Source of the DNA: Agriotes lineatus
Taxonomy: Eukaryota; Arthropoda; Insecta; Coleoptera; Elateridae
Direction: 5' to 3'
Length of the DNA: 64,000 nt
NCBI GenBank assembly: GCA_940337035.1
Contig: CALNHX010001947.1
Coordinates: 62,001-126,000 of the forward strand
Made by a program: the position numbers and the translations under genes. Under the pieces are notes generated by a model. It saw only the letters and a program-made list of their open reading frames with translations. It ran no database searches and was not told the origin of the DNA. Below, piece by piece: positions 45,038 through 57,258 of the stretch (within the stretch, counting starts at the first letter, position 1; each line of letters opens with the position of its first letter).

Positions 45038-47257
45038 CAGGTTTATTACATGAATTTTTATGTACACCCAGCACTCAACGTGTTTTTTATTTGCTGAAGC
45101 TTTAATTTTTCTAGATCGTTATTTGTTTATTAATTAATTACTTAGCAACTGACATTTCATAGATTTTTATATCCAGTTACTATTAAATTCGAATATAATT
45201 TTTAAAATGTCACAATGTAATAGCTCATTAAAACACATTTTACTGATTCTCTTCAGTTTATGCTTAAATTCTAGCTTGGAGATACTTAATTTCTTATTTC
45301 TTAAATTCAATTACACATTGTTTATGTCATTCATGTGTAAATTTCCTTATATACCGTTAGATGCGTTATTATCATCTTTACCTTCTTTTAAAGAACTTGT
45401 GGCATCATCTTATATTGATCTAGATTCAGTTAGTAGTCTCTCAAATGCTACCTACTCCCAATTTGAGTCAAACATGTTCCCCAAAACCCCATTTAACTCT
45501 TATCTTGACATATCATTCATGATTTTATTAAATAGCTTCTCTATTTTATCTAATATTAACATTTTTAACTATTAAACCATAACAAATTCTGTTATTACTT
45601 TATTAAATTATTTTTCAACCATAACTAATGGATCCAGCAGAACCGCTTACGAACACAATATCATAGCAAGATATTTTTTATTTAAATTCTGAACTACAAT
45701 TTTAAAGCTTTCTGGTAATATATTGATAGAATCTTGTATCCAAGAATAATTTATTTGACGAAGAGTTTAGTGAACAGCAGAAGCTAGTTTAAATAGCGTT
45801 CACAATATTGAATTTGAGGATGCTATTTCCAAGGTTTACCTATACCACGCAAATGTTATCAGTAAACCCCCGTCCTGATAATATCCGTTTCTATTTCCTC
45901 TGTTTTGTTTCCAAACAATTTGACTGATTGTAGCAGCATGCCTGATATCTAAATTACCCCACGCAATATCCTCACAGGCATTACTCGTCTTGCAGGTCAC
46001 CGATTATCAGATAAATGGTCATAATTATAGAGCAAATAAAGCCTTTTTTGAACTTTTGGTTCAATATTTAAAAGCGACACTTCAAATCTGCCAGTTGCAA
46101 CAGAAACGATCTTAAATCTACATAATTTACTTAGAACTCTTTCCCATGCAATACATCATTACGATAAAGGTTATACGAGTAAATGATACATGGTAATAGC
46201 TATTTTACAAAACCAGTTTTTACATACAATTGCTACTTCAGAACAGTCGACTGTAGTAGGCAGAAGTAAATGGTATGAATTAAGATAACCACTTGGCTTT
46301 TAAATTAAATAACTTGATCTATCAGGCGTATCTGCTACATCTGCATATTTTCGATTAGAAGTCAGAAAAAGTCGCGATAAATCCATACGTTATCCAAGGT
46401 TACATCTATTAGCTGTCTCTGTTCAGAATACTCAAAGCCTTTTATCAGTTTAATTCGACAGCACTGATTTTAAGGGGTGGTCTGTGAAGAATATATAGGT
46501 TTACGGATTGGTACTTTTAGATACATTAACTTTAGCAACATAGCTTACAATCCTCCAGTTTCTTCTCAGTGCGAGCTTGTAGTTATTTTTAGAGATTTCC
46601 GGATATTTTCCTTACAATATCAAATCAAACGTTAATGGGTTGAGACACTAAAAGAATTCAAGTGGTGCGCTCGAGGAGCAGCGAACACTTTTAGATAAAT
46701 TCTAGACCACTAAAAGAGTAAAAAGGTATCGATCAGGGCAGAAAGACGAAAAGGAATCGGTAATGGCTAAATCAGAGCTCAGACGATTATTTATACAGAC
46801 ACTTTATTAGATTAATAGATTCTTCGTAAAGATTTATTTGTTTTTCGGTAATTTGCCGAGAGGATGAAATTGTCAAGCAGCCGTTCTAGTTTTAAGATAC
46901 TGTTGTGCATTCACTTATAATAAATCTTGGCAGAAAATACTTTGCAATTAAGTTCTAGTTGGACATAATATATTTTTTAGAGTAATTGTGAAATTTATTG
47001 TATATTAAATGTATATAGATTACCGTGGTCGTTAGATAATTCGCTCCTGTCTTTAGCAGTGTCAGGGCACTGATAATTCAAGATATTCTTAAAATACAAT
47101 ATATTTAGTTAGTAATTCACACGATTTTACTACTATACGCCGTTTATTTAAAATGTGATCGGACACCCATGTAAATGAAACCAGGTGCCCTCTGATTTGC
47201 AAATGGTAATACTGATCGCAATTTTATTAAAATACCTATCATCCTTGGCTATCTATT
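45038..47257. other. AT-rich stretch, nothing recognised
   Basis: The 122-codon frame at 45207-45575 is Leu/Ser/Phe-rich, AT-driven and probably not a gene. No repeats or element ends were supported. Confidence 0.4.
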
Positions 47258-47915
47258 TGGAATCCGAATTACAAACGTTATATTAACTTAATTGAGAATA
47301 TTCAAAACAAATTTTACAAATTCGTGCGATACCGCTTTAATGTTGAACTTCATTTCACTTCCCTTGAAAAAAGAAGAAGATTGAGAGATTCTATGGCTTT
47401 CCACAAAATTCTGAACGGTGGTTATGATTCAATCGATTTATTATCACTAATTTCTTTAAATATTCCGTCATATCGCACGAGAACGGCTAATTTGTTTTTA
47501 GTCCCGCATGCAAGTACAAATTACTTATTTTATTCGCCTATCATTCGAATGATTAGATCTCAGAATATGATTACCAATGCCGACATTTTCACAAATAATG
47601 TAAAAAAGTTTAAAAAAGAACTTTCTATGTTTTTAAGTTAAAATACTTGTTATATATGTACATACTTATAGGATTACTATTACTTACATATTTTCATAGA
47701 ATTTGGTCTAGGGAATACAACTTTAAGTTCTTGAGTATAATTATTTAATAGTTACTTTCGCTGTCAATAATAATTTTGTTTTCGATTTGTTTTGATCATT
47801 ATAGTTTATTTATAAGGAGACTTTTTTAGGAATACACTGTCAACTGCATTTACTATTATTATAATTTTTACTATATTTATTATTATGTGTATTTCTGTTT
47901 GTTCTCTCTTGCAAA

Positions 47916-47954
<39 letters not shown>

Positions 47955-47957
47955 ATC
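47258..47957 (+). pseudogene. LINE (CR1/Jockey-like) 3' fragment with (AAAT)n tail
   Basis: Plus frame from WNPNYKRYINLIENIQ near 47260 to 47641 is the C-terminal region after the RT of a LINE: IE-NIQ-F, RRRLRDSMAFHKILNG, YRTRTANLF and TNYLFYSPI. After about 270 bp of 3' untranslated sequence it ends in about eleven AAAT repeats (47913-47957). The 5' part is missing, as usual for truncated LINE insertions. Confidence 0.78.
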
Positions 47958-48007
47958 TTATTAACAAATACAGCTGAATCAATATATCCCAACCAGTAAC
48001 ATATCCT

Positions 48008-50256
48008 GGAAAAGTCCAGATTCAAAAACAAAAAATGAAATAGATTATATATTATCTAATATAGTATATAGTGAAAGATGTAACGGTATTAAATAGATTT
48101 GACACGGGCAGCGACCACAGATTAGTGAGAGCTAAAATAGAGCTCAACATCAGAGCAGAAAGGAAAAAGCTGATTCAACAACAACGTTTCCCCACGTTAG
48201 AGGAAATAAAGAACAACATCGACAAATACCAAAACGGGCTAAAAAATAAACTAGCCAACTCACAAATATTTCCTGATATGGATATTGACAGTTTAGAAAA
48301 CAAAATAAAGAAGGATATCCAAACCACGATCAAAGGGATATGTTCAAAAGTGAAACCAAAAATGAAAAAAATCAATCCGGATACACAACAGCTTATGCAA
48401 CGGAGAAGAAATATGGACAAACACACAGACGAGTATAAAGAACTGAATAAGAAAATTCGAAAAAAGATAAGACAAGACATAAGAGATCATAATACAGAAA
48501 TGATCAAAACAGTAATAGAAAACAATAAGAAAATGAAAATCCTCAAATCGTCCACATCTATAGGACGACCCAAAATATTCCAACTCAAGGATGAAGATGG
48601 AACGGTGAAATCAGATAAAGACGAATTAATAAAGATCATAGAAGAGTACTACAAGCAACTGTATTCATCAACAAATCAACCGTCAGATAACATAATCTCG
48701 AGGGAAATTAGGAATGTGGGTTCAGAGGATATCCCTGAAATTACTACAACAGAAATAGAAAACGCGCTTTCACAAATGAAAAATGGAAAGGCTCCCGGGG
48801 AAGATGGAATCACCTGTGAAATGCTGAAAATGGGAGGAGCTGTGACATTAAAAGCAATACAAATCCTGCTGAACAAATGTGTTGTTGAAGGCAAAATTCC
48901 AGAAACATGGCAAAATGCTCAGGTCATTCTTCTACATAAAAAGGGAGACATGTTAAAATTAGACAATTATCGACCAATAAGCCTCCTCCCACATCCCTAT
49001 AAATTGCTAACGAAAATTATAACGAATAGATTACTAAACAAATTTGATAACTACCAACCCCCTGAGCAGGCTGGTTTTCGCAAGGGCTATGGCACCACTG
49101 AACATCTTCAAACAATACGTTTGTTAATGGAGAAGTGCACGGAATATAATGTGCCACTCCACTTAGCCTTTGTAGATTATAACAAGGCCTTTGACTCTAT
49201 AGAGATGTGGTCAATACTCAACGCAATGGACAACGCTAGAATCGACTCGAGGTATAGAGACATGATGAAATTCATATATGACAAAGCAACTCTCCAAATT
49301 AAACTGGATGAGAACCTAAAGACCAGCAAAATACAAATTAAACGTGGAGTTCGACAGGGCGACACAATTTCACCCAAATTATTCACTCTTGCGATGGAGG
49401 ATGTCTTCAAAAAGTTGGAGTGGGACAATAAAGGCATAAATATCGACGGTCGATACTTAAATCATCTTAGATTTGCGGATGATGTAATTGTAATTAGTAA
49501 CAACCTAGAGGAGCTAGAGGAAATGCTCCTACAGTTAAAAACAAGGTCAGAAGAGGTTGGATTGACGATGAACCTGGGAAAGACCAAGATTATGACCCCA
49601 GAACAAGTCACACTAAACATAGCAGGAACCGAAATAGAGAACATCGACGAATATGTGTACCTGGGCCACAAGCTGAAATATGGCAAGGAAAATCAAAGTG
49701 CCGAAATACCTCGTAGAGTACGCATGACTTGGGCAGCAGTGGGAAAGCTCGGATACATTTTAAAGAACGCCAGTATTCCCATAAACCTTAAAACAAAAAT
49801 CTTCAATACATGTATACTTCCAGTAATGGTTTACGGAATGGAAACAACAACACTTACCGTTAAGTCAGCAAATAGATTAAGGACAACGCAAAGAGCGATA
49901 GAAAGATTAATGTTGGGTATAAACCTTAGAGACCACATCCGAAATGAGGAAATAAGGAAACGAACAAAAGTAACTGATGTCATAGAAAAAATTGCTCAAT
50001 CTAAGTGGAGTTGGGCGGGCCATGTAGCCAGACAGGATGACACAAGATGGACTAAACGGGTCATGCAATGGAGGCCAAGATTACATAAGAGGAGCGTGGG
50101 AAGACCACAGACTCGTTGGATAGACGACATCAAATTGAAAATTGGGAGAAATTGGCACCAAGTGGCACAGAACAAAGTACACTGGAAGGAAAAAGGGGAG
50201 GCCTATGTCCAGGAGTGGATGAAAAGGGGCTGCTAAAGAAGAAGAAGAAGAAGAAG
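48008..50256 (+). mobile_element. RTE-type LINE, 5'-truncated, 10-bp TSD
   Basis: Flanked by AACATATCCT at 47998-48007 and 50257-50266. The body starts within the endonuclease and ends in (AAG)n, a short-repeat tail typical of RTE elements. Confidence 0.9.
48071..50236 (+). CDS. RTE LINE reverse transcriptase, 721 codons open
   Basis: Order: endonuclease end (TGSDHRLVRAKI), long basic helical linker, RT with KAPGEDGITCEM, NYRPISLLP, AFVDYNKAFDS, GVRQGDTISPKLF, the LRFADDVIVIS active site, thumb, then the GRPQTRWIDDI and EAYVQEW C-terminus. All RT motifs are intact. The first codon at 48071 is GTG and not a true start: upstream 48008-48070 encodes NEIDYILSN in a neighbouring frame, so one base has been gained or lost near 48070. 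Without an endonuclease N-half it is not autonomous. Confidence 0.9.
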   Translation: MKDVTVLNRFDTGSDHRLVRAKIELNIRAERKKLIQQQRFPTLEEIKNNIDKYQNGLKNKLANSQIFPDMDIDSLENKIKKDIQTTIKGICSKVKPKMKKINPDTQQLMQRRRNMDKHTDEYKELNKKIRKKIRQDIRDHNTEMIKTVIENNKKMKILKSSTSIGRPKIFQLKDEDGTVKSDKDELIKIIEEYYKQLYSSTNQPSDNIISREIRNVGSEDIPEITTTEIENALSQMKNGKAPGEDGITCEMLKMGGAVTLKAIQILLNKCVVEGKIPETWQNAQVILLHKKGDMLKLDNYRPISLLPHPYKLLTKIITNRLLNKFDNYQPPEQAGFRKGYGTTEHLQTIRLLMEKCTEYNVPLHLAFVDYNKAFDSIEMWSILNAMDNARIDSRYRDMMKFIYDKATLQIKLDENLKTSKIQIKRGVRQGDTISPKLFTLAMEDVFKKLEWDNKGINIDGRYLNHLRFADDVIVISNNLEELEEMLLQLKTRSEEVGLTMNLGKTKIMTPEQVTLNIAGTEIENIDEYVYLGHKLKYGKENQSAEIPRRVRMTWAAVGKLGYILKNASIPINLKTKIFNTCILPVMVYGMETTTLTVKSANRLRTTQRAIERLMLGINLRDHIRNEEIRKRTKVTDVIEKIAQSKWSWAGHVARQDDTRWTKRVMQWRPRLHKRSVGRPQTRWIDDIKLKIGRNWHQVAQNKVHWKEKGEAYVQEWMKRGC

Positions 50257-50409
50257 AACATATCCTCCTCCATCGCCATACCATATGACTCGTTCTCTAC
50301 CAAGCAGTTTTCCAAATAGCGTTTACCAACATCTAACCAGAGACTTACTCGTCCGTCAAATTTTCACAATTTAAATAACCAGTAAATAACAAACATCCCC
50401 ACTCTTCGT

Positions 50410-50735
50410 TTCATTCTCAATGATCTCTTGTGAAATCCCATCTAGCTTTTCTATGATCTCTATTGAGGGGAGAATATCTGCTTGATCTTCTATACTGCAA
50501 ATGTAAAGCATAAAATCTTTTTCGAATTTGTTTTGTCAGACACCACGCCTGCATTAGATGACTTGCAATTTGAGAAATAATTGTTCTTTGCCTTCTGGCT
50601 TCCAAACTGACTAATCGATTGATTCTTGGTGTTGTCGATTTAGAGCGACCTCCACCATGTCGATAGGCAATTGTATTTGCGGCCTGGAACCTTCTCTAAG
50701 CATGTCCTACAACATAATGAAACACGCTAAGCATT
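50410..50735 (-). pseudogene. Tc1-like transposase fragment
   Basis: The minus strand reads RHGGGRSKSTTPRINRL, then a helix-turn-helix-like segment and YSPLNRDHRKARWDFTRDH, matching the region between the DNA-binding domain and the DDE core of Tc1 transposases. The DDE domain is absent. It abuts the mariner-type element at 50743. Confidence 0.7.
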
Positions 50736-50879
50736 TCAGATACAGGGTCCGGCAGAATGACCGACCCTACTTAAATTGTTAATAACTGTTTCATATTTTA
50801 AAATATTTTTAAGTTTTTTAAATGTAAAGTAAAAACTGGCCAATTTTAGTTACAACTTAATTTATTTATTAAAAATATT

Positions 50880-51520
50880 AGGTTTTGTACTTTCTCGAAG
50901 ACGCCCACGGGACAACTACCGTAACATCTGAACGTTACATAGTGATGCTGCAAAACTTTCTTGGTCCAGAGCTTAGGAATTGTAATATGTCATACATATG
51001 CTTCCAACAAGATGGTGCCACTGCGCATACGGCTAGGGGATCTATGCAAATTTTATGATTAATGTTAATTTCTCGATTTGGAGACATTAGCTGGCCTCCC
51101 CGACGCCGGACTTGTCGCCCTGCGATTTCTTTTTATGGGGTACCTAAAATCAAAAGTTTCTGTGAATCGCCAAAGAACACTAACAATAGCCAGTCTTATA
51201 AAGGCCACTAATCTGACGTTAACTTTAATTCGCTCTTAAAATAAACAAAAGCGCATCAAAATTTATTTACTTATGAATAAATTGTCATAAGCGCCAACGT
51301 GTTGATGAGCTTTTGTTTATTTTAACAGCGAGTTAAAGTTAACGTCAGATTAGTGGTCTTTTTAACATCGGCCGTAAATGATTTAAAGAACAATATAAAC
51401 GCAGCGGTTAGGGAAATACCACAACAAATGTTGCAATGAGTTATGCAAAATTATGTAGGACGCCTTGCCCAATGCGTTCAAAATGGTGGTCAACATTTGA
51501 AAGACGTTATCTTTCAAAAA
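50880..51520 (+). pseudogene. Mariner/IS630-type transposase C-terminal half
   Basis: Plus strand: TSERYIVMLQNFLGPEL, FQQDGATAHTARGSM with the second catalytic D, then after a stop and frameshifts PDLSPCDFFLWG with the third acidic residue, and, beyond the inserted MITE, LKDNINAAVREIPQQML near 51380. The N-terminal half is missing. Family placement rests on the QQDGA-H and SPCDFFLWG motifs. Confidence 0.8.
51200..51361. mobile_element. 162-bp MITE inside the transposase
   Basis: Arms of about 60 bp (AAGGCCACTAATCTGACGTT at left, complement with a few changes at right) around a short loop. It interrupts the transposase frame. The target duplication is unclear; TTA or TA are possible. Confidence 0.78.
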
Positions 51521-51546
51521 TTATATATTACAAAAATAAATTCTAT

Positions 51547-51597
51547 CTTCTTTTTCCTCTTATTATATGCCCGAGTCCTGTTTTAACCACAAATAAA
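51547..51597 (-). repeat. SINE tail fragment
   Basis: TTCCTCTTATTATATGCCC and GTCCTGTTTTAACCACAAA match the tail half of the SINE units at 11713 and 11991. Confidence 0.7.
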
Positions 51598-51659
51598 TTA
51601 AAAATATTTAAACATTTTAAACAGTTACTAACAATTTATCATTCTGCCGGGCCCTGTAT

Positions 51660-52544
51660 TTAACTGTGTTAAGCGAGCTTGCAATTATCATATCGTATGG
51701 TTAAACTGATTGACATTTAATCTTACTGTCCTAGAATACCTTACAACCTTCGAGATTCCTCTTAGATGAGTGCACACAAATTCAAAAAAATGCTAACAGA
51801 GCTTCATTTCTTGCTATGAAACTTTTAGGTAAGGACAATTAACAAAGTAATTGATTGATTCTCTCATTCTTATTGTCTTATTACATATACTATTTAAATA
51901 ACATAAAATATACACTTTGCGTGAGACGTCAAAATGCAGTCACTGTCTTAATAGTTTCTTTTCGCAAACATGTTTAAATCTCTAAATGAGAAGCCATTGA
52001 AAAGGTTTGTTTCCGATATTTAGCTAAATACGTTTTATTACTTGATAAGTAATTTTTGAACTTGTTTCTCAAATAAAAAATATTGACATTCACAAACAAT
52101 TAATTACTTTTGCTTTGATTTTTTTAAACCTTGAGCTTATTGGATTAGCAATTGGGAAGAATTCTTGTGCTGGATCTATTTTTAACTGAACACGTTCTTT
52201 TTTCGTATTTAAGGTTTTTAATACAGTTCTATTACAGATACTTAATCAAAAATACCAAGAGATGTTATTATTCACCTCATTCAGCGAGTTTTCATTGGAA
52301 AAAGAACATAATTTTTAAGATACTTATTGACTGTAAGGTAAATTATTTTAAAATTCTTAATTGTTCACTGACTTATTTTAATATGTTTTAACTTACAGAC
52401 TGAAGAAGACACTAATGTGTAGTTCTATATTTCTACAGGATACATTTTTAACCAATTATTTCATTTTTTAATATATCATCTTATCCTTAGAGTGCGATTG
52501 TTTTAATAATTTTATTGTCACTTACGCATTCAAGCTGCTTAGTA
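51660..52544. other. AT-rich stretch, nothing recognised
   Basis: Only a 40-bp dispersed fragment at 52397-52436, related to 23037-23076. Confidence 0.4.
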
Positions 52545-53190
52545 GCTTAAGCATATATATTTGGATATACAATTTGTATAACCTGAATGCGCAACATAGG
52601 AAATGCCATGTTAAACTCTTAATGCTAAAATATTGGCTCAATCCTAGAGCCAAAGTGTAAATACAAGTTAGGGTTAGCTTCAGTCTGTCCAATTCAATTA
52701 TTATCTTATTTTTAAAGATTATTAAGATTTATAAAGCATAAAAGTGGAAAATATGTAATAAAAAAATAGGAGTTGCCATGGAAATTAGGCGTCGTCATCG
52801 TGTTGTATTAACGGACAAACGTCAAATTTTTGAATGAAACAATAATTATTGTAATACTGGTACAATATACTGTATATAACATTTTTCTTATAAGAAAATA
52901 TAATCACTTTTGTAGCAATTAACAAATGCAATACTGCAACAAAATGGTGACGTTTGTCGGTTTTATTGAGATTTGATTGCATACCTTCTACTTTCCTATT
53001 TTGTAAAAAAAAACTTTTAAAGTAAGATAAACATTAATTGGCCCGACCAAAGCGAGCACTAACGCTTTTATTTTTACACTTAGACTCTAGGATTAATAAG
53101 GAAGCCAATATTAAAGCTTTAACAATTCAACATGTGATTTCCTATGTTGCGTAGTCAGCGTATACACATGATATAAATATATTTTGATAT
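52545..53190. mobile_element. Fold-back sequence, ~120-bp diverged arms
   Basis: 52545-52670 and 53055-53190 are inverted copies: GCGCAACATAGGAAAT against ATTTCCTATGTTGCG, and AATATTGGCT against AGCCAATATT. A second inverted pair lies inside (ACAAACGTCAA near 52813, complement near 52950). No coding. Confidence 0.65.
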
Positions 53191-54879
53191 ACAGTGTGGA
53201 AATTAAGTTGCGCATAAATTCAATAACGATGTTAATCTTCGTTTTCGGGAAACAATTTCAAAAGGCTATAGTGGTTCAAATTGCAGTGCGTATACTAAAG
53301 TCATTTTCAGATTTTTATATCACTTGTTTTAAATGTGATGACGTTATCAATAATTTTTTTGATTGACAACCTACTTTTTTCTTCTATTTCGGTAGTAAAT
53401 TTTAATATGTGGTATAAAATTAGAATAGGTTACATACCAAAATAGAAAAACGCCTTAAATTTCATATAGTAAAGATAATTGAAATTAACAGTGTAAAACT
53501 GAGTTTAAAACAAAAAAGTTATTATTCCTTTGTGACTTTGACAATAATTCCCAATAATTCCAACATAAAAAATTAATGTGCAATTACCAGTCCAATTCTG
53601 TTAGCACTCCTACTAACTTCCTTCTAGATGAATGATCTTACTTCCATACAACCACCAATGTCAATAATAAATATTTAATTATGTGTCACGTTCACCAATA
53701 AATCCAATCTTCTCCAATTCAGCAGTTCTCTGGTTCCTTCTAAGTAATACACTGTGTTCGATAATCTCTTCACAGATTGTCCAGTCCCAATAACATTAAT
53801 ATTTGACTTTCATTTTCTTGTACATCGTAGATTTGGTAACAGCATTACTATTTGTATATAACCAAACAACTATACAAATAATGCATAAATTTCTAGTTTT
53901 ATTTGCTCAAAATTATAACATTGCAAGATTAATTGTACATTTTTCGATTAGTTTATTTATGTAACTAACTTAAACAAAAAATTCATTCCTATTAGATACT
54001 ATTCTTATGACACTCTTTTCAATTTTAAATATTATATTATTACAGGATATTCATTCTGATTATTATAACAAATACATTTGTCAATTGTAACCTTGGCTTG
54101 TTCTTTATTAAAATTCACTGCGACCATCAAATTTGTATATTCAAATAATATCTTACTATCAAAATACCTCTCTCATTGTATCAATTAATTTCATTATTAA
54201 TATTTAAAAATTAACACCTATCAAGATTTAATTATAGTAATCTTCCAAATTTATTAGTTTGAAATATTTCTTTGTTATGATTGATCATTCCACTTCGTGT
54301 ATCATAATAATATATTGCTGTGGTATTTTAGCTTAAAAAAATAAGTTATTGTATAATTCAGCTAATTTCCCTTCGTTGGATGTGCTAAATAATTTGTTGT
54401 GATGTACCCTCTAGCTATTATTTATTATTAATTACATATAAAAAATGCTTAGCTGAGTGGTCTGAATTTTATACTGGACCTATGAAGAAAATTATTCACT
54501 GGACCAAAATGTTGCTATAAGTTCAGGGCTACACTTGCTTTACCTGTGATTAATTAACTTATCTTTTAAAGTAGAATGCTTAAAGGATTGCAATACCACA
54601 AACAAATATAATTTTTTTAAGAAATACTGTTTTCTATTAAACTTGCATGTGACTCAAAGGTTGAAACGGATTCTTTCTTTCTCATGGTCATCGAAATTTA
54701 CACAAATTATTCGGTTTACACAACACAGAAAACAAATTACTTTTCAAAATGAGGGTTCCTAGGGGTTAAGAGGTCAAAGAATAATTGTTTTCTTACTTTG
54801 ATGGAATTTAAGTCTTAAATCATCTTCCACATGAGTGCAACGGCATCTAACAAATGTGCGGGCTAGGCAACATTCAAAA
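53191..54879. other. AT-rich stretch, nothing recognised
   Basis: No element or gene supported. Confidence 0.4.
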
Positions 54880-55008
54880 TTAAAGTAATAAATCGAAATT
54901 CCTACGGTCCGGGCCTGTATTTTTCGTGCGGTATTCGTCGAGCGTAACGCGACGACGCCGACCGACGCCTAGATGGTGGCTTACAGCTTCCAGAATAATA
55001 TGGCTGCC
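54880..55008 (+). other. CpG-rich patch before the LINE insertion
   Basis: Unusually rich in CG (GCGACGACGCCGACCGACG near 54950) for this window. Across the LINE insertion the ATG at 54973 opens a short frame (MVAYSFQNNMAANHQD) that continues at 57259 for about 26 more codons. It may be a 5' exon or promoter region of an unseen gene, or chance. Confidence 0.3.
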
Positions 55009-55021
55009 AATCACCAAGATG

Positions 55022-57207
55022 TACGAAATCGACGAGGGGCAGATGCAGGGAGCGACCATCATCTCTTAACATGCACAATAAGAATCAAACTAGCTGCAGT
55101 GAAAAACAAATTTTTGGCAGCGAAACGTAAGAAATTTGCTCTTGACAAGCTAAATAACCCAGCTGTTCACGACAAAATCAAAGAAGTAATTAACAACGAC
55201 CCAGAGCTAATTCATATCAGAAATGAACCAGTAGACTCGCGCTGGAATAAAGTTACAGACTTCCTGTTACAGAAAACTGAAACTATACTAGGAATAAAAG
55301 ATAAGAAAAGAAAACCATGGATATCCGATAACACGTGGAACCTAATCTCACAGAGGCGGAAAAGCAAAGCGAGAATCAACAACTTCCAGTCAGATCCCAA
55401 TCAAAGAGCTCTAATGGCGGAATACAATAAACTAAACAGAGCAGTAAAAAGAAGCGCCAGATCTGACAAAAGAAAGTGGTATGACGATACTGCTAGTAGA
55501 GCAGAACTAGCTGCAGAACAAAATAACGTTAAAGAACTCTACCAAATTACAAAACGGCTAGCTAACAAAGGACAGGCGACTAACAACCACATTAGAGATA
55601 AGGAAGGTAATCTACTTACCACAGAAGAGGAACAAATTACTAGGTGGGAGGAATACTATCGCGAAATCTTGGGAAGAGAACCAGAACAAGAAGACCAAGT
55701 TAGACAAGAAGAACCCCGTCAGATTAGAATAAATGTAGATATTCCCAACAAAAAAGAAATAATATTGACAATTTGCCTCCTGAAATTCTTAAAATTGACC
55801 CATATCTTATTGCCGACCTACTGTATCCTATTATTAGGAATGTTTGGGAAACGGAACAAATTCCCGATGAATGGAAAGACGGGCTGATCATAAAGCTACC
55901 AAAAAAAGGGTAATCTCAGTCACTGTAGCAACTGGAGAGGCATCACGCTATTAAACTCGATAAACAAAATACTGGCAATATTAATGCTCAATCGCATCTC
56001 AGAGCATATTGAACCCAAACTGAGAAAAGAACAAGCAGGTTTCAGACCACAACGATCTTGCGTTGACCATATCAATACCCTTCGAATAATAATCGAGCAG
56101 TCCGCCGAGTGGAACTCCCCACTATATCTAGTTTTTGTTGACTTTAAACGAGCTTTCGACAGCATCAATCCAGAAGCCATATGGAATATATTGGAAAACA
56201 AAGGTGTTCCGCATAAATTAATCAACATCATCAAAAGCTTATACACAAACGCGACATGTAAAATTCTACACAAAGGAAAAACAAGCAATAAAATTTATGT
56301 CAAAAATGGAGTTAAGCAGGGTTGCCCCCTATCACCTATTCTATTTAATATCACTCTGGATTGGGTCATGAATACAGTATGCACCAATAAGGATAGAGGA
56401 ATTGTTTGGGATTTACAAAACCGTCTAGAAGATCTGGACTACGCGGATGACATATGTCTGTTGTCACATACATATGCAGACATGGACGGAAAACTCCAAG
56501 AACTAAATACACAAGCAACACGCATGGGACTCAAAATTAACATCGATAAAACAAAAGTATTACGTATATGCACCAACAATCGCAATAATTTTTACATCGA
56601 TGGGGAAGAAATAGAAAATGTTGACAAGTTCTGTTATCTAGGGTGTATTATTACTGCTAAGGGAGGCACTAAGGACGACATCCAATGTAGAATTAAAAAG
56701 GGACAGCAGGCTTTCGGAATGCTTTCAAAAATATGGTCTTCGTCTTACATACTTAGAAGTACTAAACTGCGTATCTTTAACTCTATTGTTAAGTCAGTGT
56801 TGCTATACGGTTGTGAGACATGGAAGGTAACAGCAGCAGTATCCAACCAGTTACAAGTATTTGTTAATAGATGTCTAAGAAGAATCTGTTGTATCTTCTG
56901 GCCAGAAAGGGTTTCGAACGAAGAACTTTGGAGCATGACAAACCAAATTGAAATCTCCAAGGAAATCCTAAAAAGAAAGTGGGGATGGATTGGACATACC
57001 CTACGGAGGAATCAAGATGACATCGCAGTAACGGTATTGGACTGGAATCCGCAAGGAAAACGAAAACAGGGCAGGCCACAAACAACATGGAGACGAACAG
57101 TGCTTAAGGAATCAGAGCAATGTGGAAAGAGCTGGAGGGAGATCAAAGCACTTGCACAAAACAGAGTTCGTTGGCGAAACTTTGTTTCAGCCCTATGCTC
57201 CAGTTAG
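55022..57207 (+). pseudogene. RTE-like LINE reverse transcriptase, two frameshifts
   Basis: First piece to about 55760: endonuclease end (GADAGSDHHLL) and linker. Middle piece about 55770-55912 in another frame (NLPPEILKIDP, IPDEWKDGLIIKL). Last piece to 57207 with GFRPQRSCVDH, FVDFKRAFDS, GVKQGCPLSPILFN, the LDYADDICLLS active site and the GRPQTTWRRTV C-terminus. The conserved KAPG segment is missing between NKKEI and DNLPPE, a small deletion near 55765. The apparent N-terminal 16 residues of the first frame (from 54973) are flanking DNA. Confidence 0.88.
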
Positions 57208-57245
57208 GAGTTTTTGGGAATATATATATATATATATATATATAT
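55022..57245 (+). mobile_element. RTE-like LINE, 5'-truncated, 13-bp TSD, (AT)n tail
   Basis: AATCACCAAGATG occurs at 55009-55021 and 57246-57258. The body starts in the endonuclease C-terminus and ends in (AT)n. The tail, orientation and duplication define the whole insertion. Confidence 0.92.
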
Positions 57246-57258
57246 AATCACCAAGATG

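Larger units (their letters stand above)
50743..51656 (+). mobile_element. Mariner/IS630-type transposon, decayed, TA target
   Basis: Terminal repeats CAGGGTCCGGCAGAATGA and its complement (one difference) lie between TA dinucleotides at 50741-50742 and 51657-51658. The interior carries a broken transposase, a MITE (51200-51361) and a SINE tail fragment (51547-51597). Confidence 0.85.

Noticed and set aside
45207..45575. 122-codon plus frame
   Set aside because: Leu/Phe/Ser-rich composition expected from AT-rich DNA; no start context or domain.
48175..48583. Cys/Phe-rich minus frames
   Set aside because: Antisense shadows of the RTE LINE.
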